Source of the DNA: Photobacterium jeanii | Lineage (GTDB): Bacteria > Pseudomonadota > Gammaproteobacteria > Enterobacterales > Vibrionaceae | Direction: 5' to 3' | Length of the DNA: 64,000 nt | Assembly (NCBI RefSeq): GCF_001650345.1 | Contig: NZ_LVHF01000033.1 | Location: forward strand, 496,001 to 560,000 | Shown: positions 54,700 through 63,884 of the stretch, in pieces | How the letters are laid out: each line of letters begins with the position of its first letter | Position numbering within the stretch: position 1 is the stretch's first letter | Program-made: the position numbers and the translations under genes | The notes under the pieces: generated by a model | Told to the model about the DNA's origin: nothing | The model's input: only the letters and a program-made list of their open reading frames with translations | The model's database searches: none

Positions 54700-55099
54700 T
54701 TTCCATTTACCACAACCTATTTTGCTTTAACCGTTGTTACGGCTAAATAAGGCGCAACATTATGAGTTAAAATCTATGCAGATACAAATAAAGATAATGT
54801 TGAAAGCGTATATTTCTTGTATGTTGCTTAACCACAAATGCGATCTGTGTCTAATTTTTTGTACTTACTCACAGAATTTGAGTGTGGTTGTTAATTACAG
54901 TCGTACTGTTGTGAACAATCACGCCTTTTCGCTTTGTCACTTGAAGCATTATATTACTTGTTGTTGACATAACTTTGACAAATGAGGTTTGACATTGAGC
55001 GTGAAATCATTAAAGTAACACATCAAACAACGACTTTAAAAACGATGTTCAATTGCGTATGGCAAAGTCGATTAATTATTCGATAAAGGATATGGCATC

Positions 55100-55855
55100 A
55101 TGAAAAAAACACTTCTAGTGGCATTATTTGCAACGATTGGTTTGACGGCGTGCTCTGAAGCAGAAAAGCCTGAGGCGACTGTAGCAGGTGCGGCAAATCC
55201 AGCTTCTGTGTTCTGTGAAGAGCAAGGTGGCGAAGTGGTAATTAAGGATGAAAATGGTGGTCAGGTTGGCTACTGTAAGTTAAGTGATGGTCGTTTAATT
55301 GAAGAGTGGACTTTCATGAATGAAAGTAAGGAAGACAAAGCTGAGCCTGTTGCGAATATGGCAAACCCAGCTTCTGTATTCTGTGAAGAGCAGGGCGGCA
55401 AAGTTATCATCAAAGATGGTGAAAATGGCCAAGTGGGCTACTGCCAGCTAGCCGATGGTACAGAAGTAGAAGAATGGGAATACTTCCGCCAGCACAATAC
55501 CGAAGAAGAGCAGACGGCAGAATCGACTATTGGTATGGCAAACCCAGCATCTGTGTTCTGTGAAGAGCAGGGCGGTAAGACTATCACTAAAGATGGTGCG
55601 GATGGCCAATATTCAGTCTGTCAGCTAGCTGATGGCACAGAAGTAGAAGAGTGGGAATACTTCCGTCAACACAACCAAGAAGCTGCAGAAGGTGAGCTGA
55701 TTGGTATGGCTAACCCTTCAGCTGTATTTTGTGAAGAGCAAGGTGGTCAATACTTCCTTAATGATGAAGGTGAAATCAAGGCCGGTTCTTGTAAGCTAAC
55801 AGACGGCAAAGTTGTTGAAGCATGGGAATACTACCGTGCTAACCACAAAGAATAA
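55100..55855 (+). CDS. Lipoprotein with four tandem DUF333 units
   Basis: A 251-residue envelope lipoprotein (signal ends LTACSE, Cys18). After it come four DUF333 repeats (about 30-75, 84-133, 145-193 and 201-249), each beginning with ANP(A/S)(S/A)VFCEEQGG and ending with a Gly-x-Cys-x-Leu-x-Asp-Gly strand then EEW, so each unit carries its own Cys pair. Acidic linkers join them. Proteins of this family normally carry one or two units. Function is unknown; the cysteines suggest a disulfide-stabilised periplasmic fold. Confidence 0.88.
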   Translation: MKKTLLVALFATIGLTACSEAEKPEATVAGAANPASVFCEEQGGEVVIKDENGGQVGYCKLSDGRLIEEWTFMNESKEDKAEPVANMANPASVFCEEQGGKVIIKDGENGQVGYCQLADGTEVEEWEYFRQHNTEEEQTAESTIGMANPASVFCEEQGGKTITKDGADGQYSVCQLADGTEVEEWEYFRQHNQEAAEGELIGMANPSAVFCEEQGGQYFLNDEGEIKAGSCKLTDGKVVEAWEYYRANHKE

Positions 55856-55891
55856 GACTGTTTATTTTATAAAATAGTCAGTTGAGTTTGT

Positions 55892-55922
55892 AAGCCGCCT
55901 TCATGATTAAGGCGGCTTTTTT
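55892..55922. terminator. Terminator after the DUF333 lipoprotein
   Basis: AAGCCGCCTT (55892-55901) and AAGGCGGCTT (55909-55918), seven-base loop, six T in total. Confidence 0.9.
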
Positions 55923-55941
55923 GATCCCACTGAAGTTGGAT

Positions 55942-56598
55942 CTAATCAAAGTGGTATTTTAAATGACCTAGTAGATGAAAGGCGGTATCGGGTACATCGG
56001 CACTGCCTTGGTTTATGTTGATATCGGCTTCAGAAATACTGACCTTTCCTTCCAGAGATAATAACCAGTGTTTGGTTAGGCTAAATTCTTTCTCTACTCC
56101 AACTTGTCCAGAAAGCCCTGCAAATTGATAGCCACCAAAAGTTCTGTCTCCTTCAATTATCACGTCAGGGTGAGCGATAACGCCACCAATTCCGGCACGT
56201 AGAATAAGGCTGCCTCGCCAATTGACGGCATAGTTGGTGTAAAACAGGTTATAGCCATCTGTGACTTCAAATTTTTCCACTTGAGTGGGAAGGGCATCAT
56301 CGACATAGACTTTATGATGGATCCCTTCTAGTTCGATGGCTTGATCATCCCACCAATAACTGACTCTGGCTCCGTAATAAAGCGGGGAAGAGAAGGGCTT
56401 ACTCTCGCGATTTCCGTTTAACGTAATATCTGGCTGATCTTTGAGTTGGAGTGTGATGTCTTGATCTAAGCTATACGAGGCACCTAGCCCTAAGCTCAGC
56501 TCCCAGCCCTCTTTTGTTGCTGCTTGTACGTTGGAGAGCAGCATCAGTGCGATGCTATACAGCAATGTGAGTAGGAGGAAAGAGGCCCGCATGATCAT
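55942..56598 (-). CDS. Outer-membrane beta-barrel protein
   Basis: A 218-residue outer-membrane protein of the small eight-stranded barrel type. A signal peptide (about 1-26, LLLTLLYSIALMLLSNVQAA) precedes alternating strands rich in Gly, Tyr and aromatic residues (GWELSLGLGASYSL, YYGARVSYWWDD), and the last residues LGHLKYHFD with terminal-type aromatic/acidic ending fit a barrel. It is not assignable to OmpW or OmpA by motif. Single gene. Confidence 0.75.
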   Translation of the reverse strand: MIMRASFLLLTLLYSIALMLLSNVQAATKEGWELSLGLGASYSLDQDITLQLKDQPDITLNGNRESKPFSSPLYYGARVSYWWDDQAIELEGIHHKVYVDDALPTQVEKFEVTDGYNLFYTNYAVNWRGSLILRAGIGGVIAHPDVIIEGDRTFGGYQFAGLSGQVGVEKEFSLTKHWLLSLEGKVSISEADININQGSADVPDTAFHLLGHLKYHFD

Positions 56599-56682
56599 TC
56601 CATAACTTCATGATAATGATCTCAGTGTAAGAAGGGACAGTAAGGCTTGATTATGATACTTGAGACAAAAGAAAGCCCAAGC

Positions 56683-56705
56683 ATTGCTTGGGCTTAAGAT
56701 AGTCA
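56683..56705 (-). terminator. Terminator of the AsmA-like gene
   Basis: AAGCCCAAGC (56683-56692) and GCTTGGGCTT (56696-56705), three-base loop; T-rich on the minus strand afterwards. Confidence 0.8.
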
Positions 56706-56738
56706 ATTTAACAGTACTTTATCGGTATGATCGAACTG

Positions 56739-59700
56739 TTACTTTTTGCCTTGCCATATTAATTCACAAGTGGCGCTACCATCACGCTCCAGCGGCTTTT
56801 CGATTAGCCAGCGGATAGGTGAAATCACAGGACTTGTCGTAAAACGAACTGAGGTTTCAAAGATTGCCGATAGTGGAACACTTAGATCGAAATCTTCAAA
56901 TTTACCGTGTACTTCAATTGGTGTTTGCAAGCTAAAAATCTGCGCTTTTTTCGATTGTGGACGTAGGTAAAGATCAAAGGCGCGCTCTTGATATGAGGCT
57001 TCAAAAATACCATTCACCTGAATACGGGTGGTATCTAACAACATGTCACGTTGTTGAATATTGCCTTTGTTGATATCAAGCCCAGCAGCGACACAGTTTA
57101 GTACCGAGTTATTCTCATCGGTAAAACTCGGGATAATGGCATCGGTCAGGTTGACTGCCCACAGGTCGATTAAGTCTGCTTCAAATGCTTGAGGCCAAGC
57201 AGCAAATCCAATAAAGCCATCAGCATTATTCATGAAGCTGTCAGGTGAATTGGCAAGGCTTGTCATTCTAAATTGGGTGCTGATTTTACCGCCCATATCG
57301 GTTTTAGGGTCAACACGACGTGCTATCACACCATAATCAAAGTTGGTGATGTTGCCTGCCAGACCAATATCGAACATATCGCCTTTGGCTCTGATTTTTG
57401 CCGACATATCAAAGTTGCCACCCGGCAGTTTTACCTGCATAGGTTTTAGCTCAAGAATCCCATTTTCTAGATGAAGACGTAAGTGACCTGCACCTAACCA
57501 GTCTTTACCTGAACGCACTTCATTCACTTTAAGACGAAAATCAGCATTAACCCAATCCAAACCTTCAGGGCTGATCACTGGCGCGGCTTGTTCTGAATCT
57601 GCAGTGCTTTCGTTTGCGGTTGCTTCTGATTCTGCCTCTTGTTGTTTTTGAGCTTCATCAAGCCAGGCTTGCCAGCCTTTTACCTTAAAGTCGTCAAGCT
57701 GAATAAAAGGTGCAGTCAGTGCGACGCGAATGTCAGGACGATTAAAGCGACCTTGAGGCTGAATATCACCATGACCTTTTAGCTCGCTTTGATTTACTTT
57801 CACAAGTAGATCGGTAAAGCGGTAACCCAGCTCGTCAGAAGCCAGTTTAGCTTGGAACTTGATCGGCCCGTAAGGTGGTAAATCAACACCTGTGAAGTGA
57901 TTAAGACGATTCAAATTCGGAATAGCAGCATCAAGGTTCACTTTGAGCTTTTTGAAATCCAGAGGCAGAGCAAGCTCAGAATTGGCATTAAATGCCATAT
58001 CACCAATGGTTAGCTTCATTGTGGCAGGTAGCGTTTTACGACCGTCATTCGCTTGTTTAAGCGAGACTGAATTGAACGCTAGCTTAATTGGACGTTTCTC
58101 AACTTGGCCTTGAATCGTCAATGCGGTTTGTGTATCAGGGCCAGTAACAAAGTCACCTGCGCTGAGGTAAACGTCTAACGCTTTGCCAGTGTAGGTATCT
58201 GCAAGTGCGAGCTGACCGCCTGATAAGCGCGCTTTGATTTCCGCCATCTCCATTAGCTCAAGCACAGTTCGCCCTGATAGCTTCACGGATAATGAGGCTT
58301 GATCTAGCTTCATGCCTAACTCGTCAGTAATGGCAAAGCTCTTCGCAATCTGACCAATATCCGGATTATTCACCACCAGATTGAGGCGTGAATTAATCAT
58401 GGATGAATTGATGTTAAGCGCTAGGTCTCCTCGATAAGTACTACCTGCGTATTGCATGCTAAATGGCGCCGCTGGCATATCACCATTGCGCATTTTGCCT
58501 TTGAAGGCGATGCGATTCAGGCTTTGATCTGCCCATACCAACTTATCAACTTTAATCGCAAGGTCAGCATCAATGATTTGAATATCATCGCTCAACAGTG
58601 GAATGGTGAGGTTTGCACCTTTGGTTGGGACCGATTGTTCTACTTCTGGTAGTTCATCATCATTGATGAATTGACCAAACTGCGTGAAGTCCAAACGAGT
58701 AAAGCGACCGTCTAACGACACCCATTGGTTATCAGGTTCAGGACGCCAAGTTAGTGCCAACTGACCACGGCTATCTAACAGGGTTAGCTTGTTCATCATG
58801 AGCTGAACTAAGCCGTCTTTGTAGTCTAGTTTGCCTTGAATATCGATAGGGCCAGAAACTTGCGTTTGAGTGCCTAACCAAGGGCCTAGCTCGCTCGCAT
58901 CTTTCCCTTTCACTTGTAGTGTAAAGTAACTGCCTTCTTGCCAGTTGGTTTGAGCAAGCAAACCATCAGCTTTAATCGACAGCACTGGGCTAGTAAAGCG
59001 AAACTCGGTTGGCCAATCACGCTTAGCAATAATATCGCCTAGCGTACCGGCTTTTGCCGTAATGGTCGCTGGGATACCCATGAGCTGACCGTTAATTTCC
59101 GATTGGAAATTTTGGTTGATACCCGCGTTTAGGCGAGCTTTATCAATGCTGAAAGTCGCTTCACGTGCCCAGTTAACTTTTGCTTGATCGATTTCAAGTG
59201 CCACTGCGCTGTTATCTAGCCATTCTTTCAGTTTGGTACCTTGGGTCGATACTTTTAGTTGGGCATTTTCAAGATGACCTTTAGCCGCATAAATACCGGT
59301 TAACCATCGTGCCATTTCACCGAGCGGAGAGTCTTTCGCACCAAGCTGAATATCGACCGTTGATGTCCATTCAGTGGCATCAACATTGGCATGTCCACGG
59401 AATGGCACTTGTGCGATATCGGCTGTCATTGGTGCTGTTAGCTTGCCGTTTTCACCATCGACATTCAGTGACAGGTTCTGAACCGTTGTACCAAGACCTT
59501 TGATTTCACCGATTTGGATCCCCAGCTTAGTGGTGGTTTCCAGTAGCCATTTGTCTAACGCTTGTTGTAGTGGTGATTTTTGTGGTGGCGCACTTGAGTA
59601 TGCCATCATCATTGGCGGCTCAGGCTCTGGTTGCAGCCAAGGACGTAAATCAATCACTGGGATATCGAGTTGACCATCAATGAAGTTATGTTTGCCAAGC

Positions 59701-60713
59701 TCGAGCGAGAAGTGACCATCAGCTTGAGTGATCGGGCTACGTAATTTCAGATCATTAACATGAAGGTGGCGAGCCGATGCTGATAGGTTCGTGGTGATAG
59801 AGAGTGGCGCTACGTGCTTAACATCAAGACCAAACAAATTTTCGATCGCTTGGGTGTCTTGCCAATCAAGGGACACACTGGCTGTGGAATTACCTTCGTT
59901 AAGCGGTAGAAGACTTGCATCCAGCGTTAATTGAGCACCGACAAATGCACCGGCAACATGCAGGTTACCGTGTTGCTGGTTGATGATTTGTTCAAGGTTG
60001 CCTTTAAGGGTTAGGTTGTACTCTTGACCTAGCGCATAACCTTTGGTGGTAAGTTGCCAATCATCGTCCTCAGATTGTGTTAACGACAGATTCTCAAGGT
60101 GCCAGTCAAAGTAGCTACCTTGAGTTTGATCTTCATACAACATACTCACGTTTTCAGCAGTGATGCGATCACCTATCTGAAGGGCAAAGCTAGTATCGCC
60201 TGAGCTTTTCTCTGCATTAATGCTTTCGTCACTTTGCGTCGGAGCGGCTGGGTCGAATATCCAGTTCGCATTGCCATCAAAGTCTTTCGCCAAAGAAAGG
60301 TTAATATCTTTAAGTGCCAAGTAGTCAATCGATAAGGTGTTATTTAATAAAGGTAATACATCGATTTTGGCAGAGATATGTCCTGAGGTAAGCATCGGTT
60401 GCCAAGGCATAGACTCGATATTGGCAATCTCAACTTGGTTGATATTCACTTCTGGGCTGAAGCCAACTACGAGCTGAATGTCACCACCAATAGTGACCTT
60501 ACGATGAAGGTTGTCGTTTAGCGTTTGAGCAATGCGATCACGGTATGGCGTCAGATCGATTTTAATGCCGATCGATAATGCGACGACTAACGCAATTACG
60601 ATTAGCCCAAGCGTGATCCCTACACCTTTTAGGAGTCGACGAGACCAAGATTTTTTCGTTGGTGGTGGGGTGGATATTGAATGGTTGTCAGGCGAACTAT
60701 TTGCGTCAGTCAT
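56739..60713 (-). CDS. Very large AsmA-family envelope protein
   Basis: A 1324-residue protein anchored by one N-terminal helix (about 28-50, RLLKGVGITLGLIVIALVVA region) with a huge periplasmic part of repeated beta strands. The AsmA-type opening after the helix (IKIDLTPYRDRIAQTLND, then KVTIGGDIQLVVGFSPEVNI) and the C-terminal AsmA_2 pattern (VVRTDPKTDMGGKI-type region near 1150 and VNGIFEASYQERAFDLYL) are recognisable. E. coli AsmA has 617 residues; this is closer in size to TamB or YhdP. Such proteins form bridges that may carry lipids between membranes. Sequence does not show which subtype. Confidence 0.87.
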   Translation of the reverse strand: MTDANSSPDNHSISTPPPTKKSWSRRLLKGVGITLGLIVIALVVALSIGIKIDLTPYRDRIAQTLNDNLHRKVTIGGDIQLVVGFSPEVNINQVEIANIESMPWQPMLTSGHISAKIDVLPLLNNTLSIDYLALKDINLSLAKDFDGNANWIFDPAAPTQSDESINAEKSSGDTSFALQIGDRITAENVSMLYEDQTQGSYFDWHLENLSLTQSEDDDWQLTTKGYALGQEYNLTLKGNLEQIINQQHGNLHVAGAFVGAQLTLDASLLPLNEGNSTASVSLDWQDTQAIENLFGLDVKHVAPLSITTNLSASARHLHVNDLKLRSPITQADGHFSLELGKHNFIDGQLDIPVIDLRPWLQPEPEPPMMMAYSSAPPQKSPLQQALDKWLLETTTKLGIQIGEIKGLGTTVQNLSLNVDGENGKLTAPMTADIAQVPFRGHANVDATEWTSTVDIQLGAKDSPLGEMARWLTGIYAAKGHLENAQLKVSTQGTKLKEWLDNSAVALEIDQAKVNWAREATFSIDKARLNAGINQNFQSEINGQLMGIPATITAKAGTLGDIIAKRDWPTEFRFTSPVLSIKADGLLAQTNWQEGSYFTLQVKGKDASELGPWLGTQTQVSGPIDIQGKLDYKDGLVQLMMNKLTLLDSRGQLALTWRPEPDNQWVSLDGRFTRLDFTQFGQFINDDELPEVEQSVPTKGANLTIPLLSDDIQIIDADLAIKVDKLVWADQSLNRIAFKGKMRNGDMPAAPFSMQYAGSTYRGDLALNINSSMINSRLNLVVNNPDIGQIAKSFAITDELGMKLDQASLSVKLSGRTVLELMEMAEIKARLSGGQLALADTYTGKALDVYLSAGDFVTGPDTQTALTIQGQVEKRPIKLAFNSVSLKQANDGRKTLPATMKLTIGDMAFNANSELALPLDFKKLKVNLDAAIPNLNRLNHFTGVDLPPYGPIKFQAKLASDELGYRFTDLLVKVNQSELKGHGDIQPQGRFNRPDIRVALTAPFIQLDDFKVKGWQAWLDEAQKQQEAESEATANESTADSEQAAPVISPEGLDWVNADFRLKVNEVRSGKDWLGAGHLRLHLENGILELKPMQVKLPGGNFDMSAKIRAKGDMFDIGLAGNITNFDYGVIARRVDPKTDMGGKISTQFRMTSLANSPDSFMNNADGFIGFAAWPQAFEADLIDLWAVNLTDAIIPSFTDENNSVLNCVAAGLDINKGNIQQRDMLLDTTRIQVNGIFEASYQERAFDLYLRPQSKKAQIFSLQTPIEVHGKFEDFDLSVPLSAIFETSVRFTTSPVISPIRWLIEKPLERDGSATCELIWQGKK

Positions 60714-60949
60714 AGCTTTAGATCTAGTAATGAGCGAAAATTATGTATGTTGTTTTATTAGGGGCGAAGATAGCATGTTCACGCCAGATAAGGTAGAGGG
60801 AGAGGCATAATCTCTAGTTGATTGTGCAGCGGCTACTGAATCTGTGCAATGGAGTGTAACAGGTTGTGAACTAAGATTTTGTGCGGCAATTAAAGGGTGG
60901 ATATTTAGCTCTAGATGAATAAGACGAAATTGAACCTACTATAGTTATG

Positions 60950-60983
60950 AACACAGTGCCTAGTCTTGAATAGACACTGTGTT
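60950..60983 (-). terminator. Terminator of the outer-membrane protein gene
   Basis: AACACAGTG (60950-60958) and CACTGTGTT (60975-60983), with GTCT/AGAC pairing inside the loop. Confidence 0.65.
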
Positions 60984-61003
60984 ATTACGATTCATTGGCG
61001 AGC

Positions 61004-61810
61004 TTAGAAGCGGTAATCTAGCGCTAAGGTAAAGCCTGTTAGATCAAGCTTTATTTTGTTGTGGCTCTCAGTGTATTGCTCGTAGCGAGCACCAATCACA
61101 AAATCATCAGTGAAGTTATAGCCAGCCCCTAAGCCGTAAACGAATTTTCCGTCGACACGTTTTGGCTCTGCGTAAACGCTGAAAGCTTCCATTGCGTAGG
61201 CAATGCGAACGGCGTAACTATTGATAGATTCATCTTGAACGCTCTTGTTGCCGCTCTTCATCTGTGTATAGGTATAGCTAGGGTAGAAATTTAGCTCGCC
61301 GCTACCAATGTTAACTGAGCTTAGTTTTGCTGTTAGGTTGAGATCATAACCTTCACTAAACAGCGGGGTGGATTCTTGCAGCCAATAGTAATTAAAGTTG
61401 GTGTATACCGTATCAACTAAGCGGCTATCGAAGTCTTTAGCAGCGGCAAAGCCTACTTTGAAGCTGTTACGATGACCGTTATCGATTTTTGCATCAGTAT
61501 CTTTTTTCTCACCAAAACTACGACCGTAAGCACGGTCTAAGTAATTGTATCCAAACAAGAATGCTGCTCGAACGCCGTCATTGTTAAATACTTCTGATGT
61601 GATACCTGCACCAAAGATGGTTGCTTTACCGTTGGCCGTTTGGCGCTCTGAACTCGCATTGTCTTCCAGATCTACATTCAGATTAGTGACTTCGCCTTGA
61701 ATGGCTGTCGCTGTTTTTGTTGGGTCAGAGAAATCGTAGCTAGAGGTGGCAAAAGCAGGAGCCGCGATCATGGTGCTGGTTAGGCATAGTGCTGAAAATT
61801 TTTTTATCAC
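61004..61810 (-). CDS. Outer-membrane barrel protein
   Basis: A 268-residue protein from the GTG at 61810, chosen because it gives a clean signal peptide (VIKKFSALCLTSTMIAAPAFA, cut near 21); no ribosome binding site is seen and a longer frame starts at 61900. The mature chain has many Tyr, Phe and Gly-rich alternating strands (GFAAAKDFDSRLVDTVYTNFNYY) and ends LDYRF, a terminal phenylalanine as in outer-membrane barrels. No specific family. Single gene, divergent from the metal-transport genes. Confidence 0.72.
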   Translation of the reverse strand: MIKKFSALCLTSTMIAAPAFATSSYDFSDPTKTATAIQGEVTNLNVDLEDNASSERQTANGKATIFGAGITSEVFNNDGVRAAFLFGYNYLDRAYGRSFGEKKDTDAKIDNGHRNSFKVGFAAAKDFDSRLVDTVYTNFNYYWLQESTPLFSEGYDLNLTAKLSSVNIGSGELNFYPSYTYTQMKSGNKSVQDESINSYAVRIAYAMEAFSVYAEPKRVDGKFVYGLGAGYNFTDDFVIGARYEQYTESHNKIKLDLTGFTLALDYRF

Positions 61811-62010
61811 AGGAAGTATTCGCTTTGTTTGACAATGAATCAATGCGCGAGATATTAACTGCTTACTTATCAACAAACAAATAGATTCAATGGCATACAA
61901 TTACTGTAATTTATTGCTCCTTGTTATGATTTTTGTCGTGAATTAAAAACAGAATGGCATTTGCTAAATGAGAGTAATTCTAAACAACTAGTCATTCGCC
62001 TTTTTGTTAT

Positions 62011-62023
62011 GTTATATTGTAAC
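62011..62023. promoter_or_regulatory. Possible Zur-type operator
   Basis: GTTATATTGTAAC, an imperfect palindrome resembling the core of the gammaproteobacterial zinc-uptake-regulator consensus, sits 74 bases before the small membrane-protein gene. Weak on its own. Confidence 0.35.
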
Positions 62024-62096
62024 GGTGTTGGTGTTAGCGCCATTTTGTTATGTGTTCTGATTCCAATCACATAATGTACAAACCTAAAAGTTAAGT

Positions 62097-62261
62097 ATGA
62101 AACAAGAAAACTCGTCTTCTGTTCCCGACGTAAAATGTGATGATATAACATCAAGTAATTGGCGTGCTTCCTTATTACTAGCCAGTGTGCCTGCGCGGCT
62201 CATTGTCGCAGTAAGCTTTATTGCGTTACTTTGGGTTATGTTGTCTTTTCTGATTAAGTAG
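62097..62261 (+). CDS. 54-residue single-span membrane protein
   Basis: A frame of 54 residues: a polar start (MKQENSSSVPDVKCDD), then a hydrophobic helix at about 33-53 (RLIVAVSFIALLWVMLSFLI). The stop is 10 bases before the ABC ATPase gene, so they are probably co-transcribed. Likely an accessory of the metal transporter or simply its operon leader gene; unrecognised. Confidence 0.55.
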   Translation: MKQENSSSVPDVKCDDITSSNWRASLLLASVPARLIVAVSFIALLWVMLSFLIK

Positions 62262-62271
62262 TTTTAATTTA

Positions 62272-63006
62272 ATGATTTCAATAGAAAATTTATCAGTTCG
62301 TTACCGTGATGAGTTTGCGCTAGAGCAAGTGACTGCGCAGATTCAAAAAGGCGAATTGTTAGCCGTAGTAGGGCCGAACGGAGCGGGTAAGTCCACACTA
62401 CTTAAAACCATCATGGATCAGATCAAACCTCATACAGGACACATTGACTTAGCGCAATCACGCTTAAGTGATATCGCTTATCTGCCTCAAAGTAGTCAAA
62501 TTGATAAGCAATTTCCGATCACTGTGCGTGAATTTGTCGCCGGTGGGGCGTGGCGACGCTTGAGTTTTTGGCGTGCGTTCAACCGTAAAGAAAATGTTCG
62601 AATTTATTCGGCCTTAGAAACGGTTGGTTTACTTGGAATGGAGGAACGTCAAATTAGTGCGCTTTCTGGCGGTCAGTTTCAGCGTATGTTATTTGCAAGA
62701 ATGTTGGTTCAGGACGCTGATATTTTATTGCTTGATGAGCCGTTTAACGCAATTGATGCGCAAACCATTGAAGATTTAATGAAAGTCATTGAGCGTTGCC
62801 AGCAAGCGGGTAAAACCGTGATTGCTGTTATTCACGATCTTGCCTTAGTGCAACGTTATTTTCCGCAAGTCATGCTGCTTGCAACACAAATGATCGCTAA
62901 AGGTGATGCGCACCAAGTGCTTTCAACCGATAACCTTATCCGTGCGGGCTACCAGCATTTGGCGCACCTTCCTGCAGATTCAACTTTATTAAGCAAAACC
63001 GCATGA
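62272..63006 (+). CDS. Metal ABC transporter ATPase
   Basis: Nucleotide-binding subunit of a zinc/manganese-type ABC importer (cluster A-I family), 244 residues. Walker A is GPNGAGKST, the signature LSGGQFQR, and Walker B ILLLDEPF, followed by AVIHDLALV with the switch histidine. It overlaps the permease gene by four bases (ATGA). Substrate metal is not readable from the ATPase; operon order ATPase-permease-binding protein matches the AztABC type for zinc, which is a guess. Confidence 0.92.
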   Translation: MISIENLSVRYRDEFALEQVTAQIQKGELLAVVGPNGAGKSTLLKTIMDQIKPHTGHIDLAQSRLSDIAYLPQSSQIDKQFPITVREFVAGGAWRRLSFWRAFNRKENVRIYSALETVGLLGMEERQISALSGGQFQRMLFARMLVQDADILLLDEPFNAIDAQTIEDLMKVIERCQQAGKTVIAVIHDLALVQRYFPQVMLLATQMIAKGDAHQVLSTDNLIRAGYQHLAHLPADSTLLSKTA

Positions 63007-63869
63007 TCCAAGATCTCTACACATTATTCATCGAACCTTTTTCCGATTTTTCTTTCATGCAACGCGCCTTGTGGGGTTGTGTTGTGCTGAGCTTAAGCGC
63101 AACGCCAATCGGGGTTTTTCTTACCTTACGTCGTATGAGTCTAACTGGCGATGCAATGGCACACGCTATTTTACCGGGCGCAGCGATTGGTTTTCTCATT
63201 TCTGGCCTGTCGGTGTCGGCAATGACAATCGGCGGTGTGGTTGCTGGGTGTGTCGTTGCAGTGTTAGCTGGTGTCGTAGCAAGGCACTCCCATGCTGAAG
63301 AAGATTCCAGTATGGCGGCATTTTACCTGTTATCGCTGGCAACAGGTGTCCTGATTATTTCATCAAAAGGTAGCAATGTAGATCTGCTACATGTGCTATT
63401 TGGTTCGACGTTAGCCCTTAACGATGACGCGCTAATTCTACTGACCTCTATCGCGACAATTTCAGTATTGATGCTTGCGGTGTTGTACCGACCAATTGTG
63501 ATGGAGTGCGTTGATCCTGCGTTCTTCCGTACTGTGAGCAAGTTAAGTCCGGTTGCTCACTATAGTTTCCTGTTGCTGGTGGTATTGAATTTGGTCGCGG
63601 GCTTTCATGCTCTAGGTACTTTGATGGCGGTGGGGCTGATGATTTTACCAGCTGCTATTGCACGTTTTTGGACAGCTCGACTTGGTGTGATGTTAGTTAT
63701 CGCTTTCTTTGTGTCGGTAGTGAGTTGTTACTTCGGTCTGTTCTTGTCTTATCACGCTAGTTTAGCAACCAGCCCAGCGATTGTGCTGGTATTGGGTGGA
63801 ATTTATATAGTGTCGCTGTTGTTAGGGCGTCACGGTGGCTTATTGCTTAAGCAGTTTGCAAATCAATAA
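63003..63869 (+). CDS. Metal ABC transporter permease
   Basis: Integral-membrane subunit of the ABC-3 family, 288 residues with about eight helices. The family motif is around LRRMSLTGDAMAHAILPGAAIGF (about 42-65 in pieces), where the acidic and His residues line the metal path, and LLVVLNLVAGFHALGTLMAVGLMILPAA is the typical second half. Starts in the ATGA overlap with the ATPase gene and is followed by a GGAG-led binding-protein gene. Confidence 0.92.
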   Translation: MIQDLYTLFIEPFSDFSFMQRALWGCVVLSLSATPIGVFLTLRRMSLTGDAMAHAILPGAAIGFLISGLSVSAMTIGGVVAGCVVAVLAGVVARHSHAEEDSSMAAFYLLSLATGVLIISSKGSNVDLLHVLFGSTLALNDDALILLTSIATISVLMLAVLYRPIVMECVDPAFFRTVSKLSPVAHYSFLLLVVLNLVAGFHALGTLMAVGLMILPAAIARFWTARLGVMLVIAFFVSVVSCYFGLFLSYHASLATSPAIVLVLGGIYIVSLLLGRHGGLLLKQFANQ

Positions 63870-63884
63870 TTATGGAGAAAGAAA

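Noticed and set aside
54734..54967. 77-residue plus-strand frame upstream of the DUF333 lipoprotein
   Set aside because: No ribosome binding site, odd Cys/His/Leu composition and AT-rich promoter-like DNA; most likely the promoter region of the cyclase gene.
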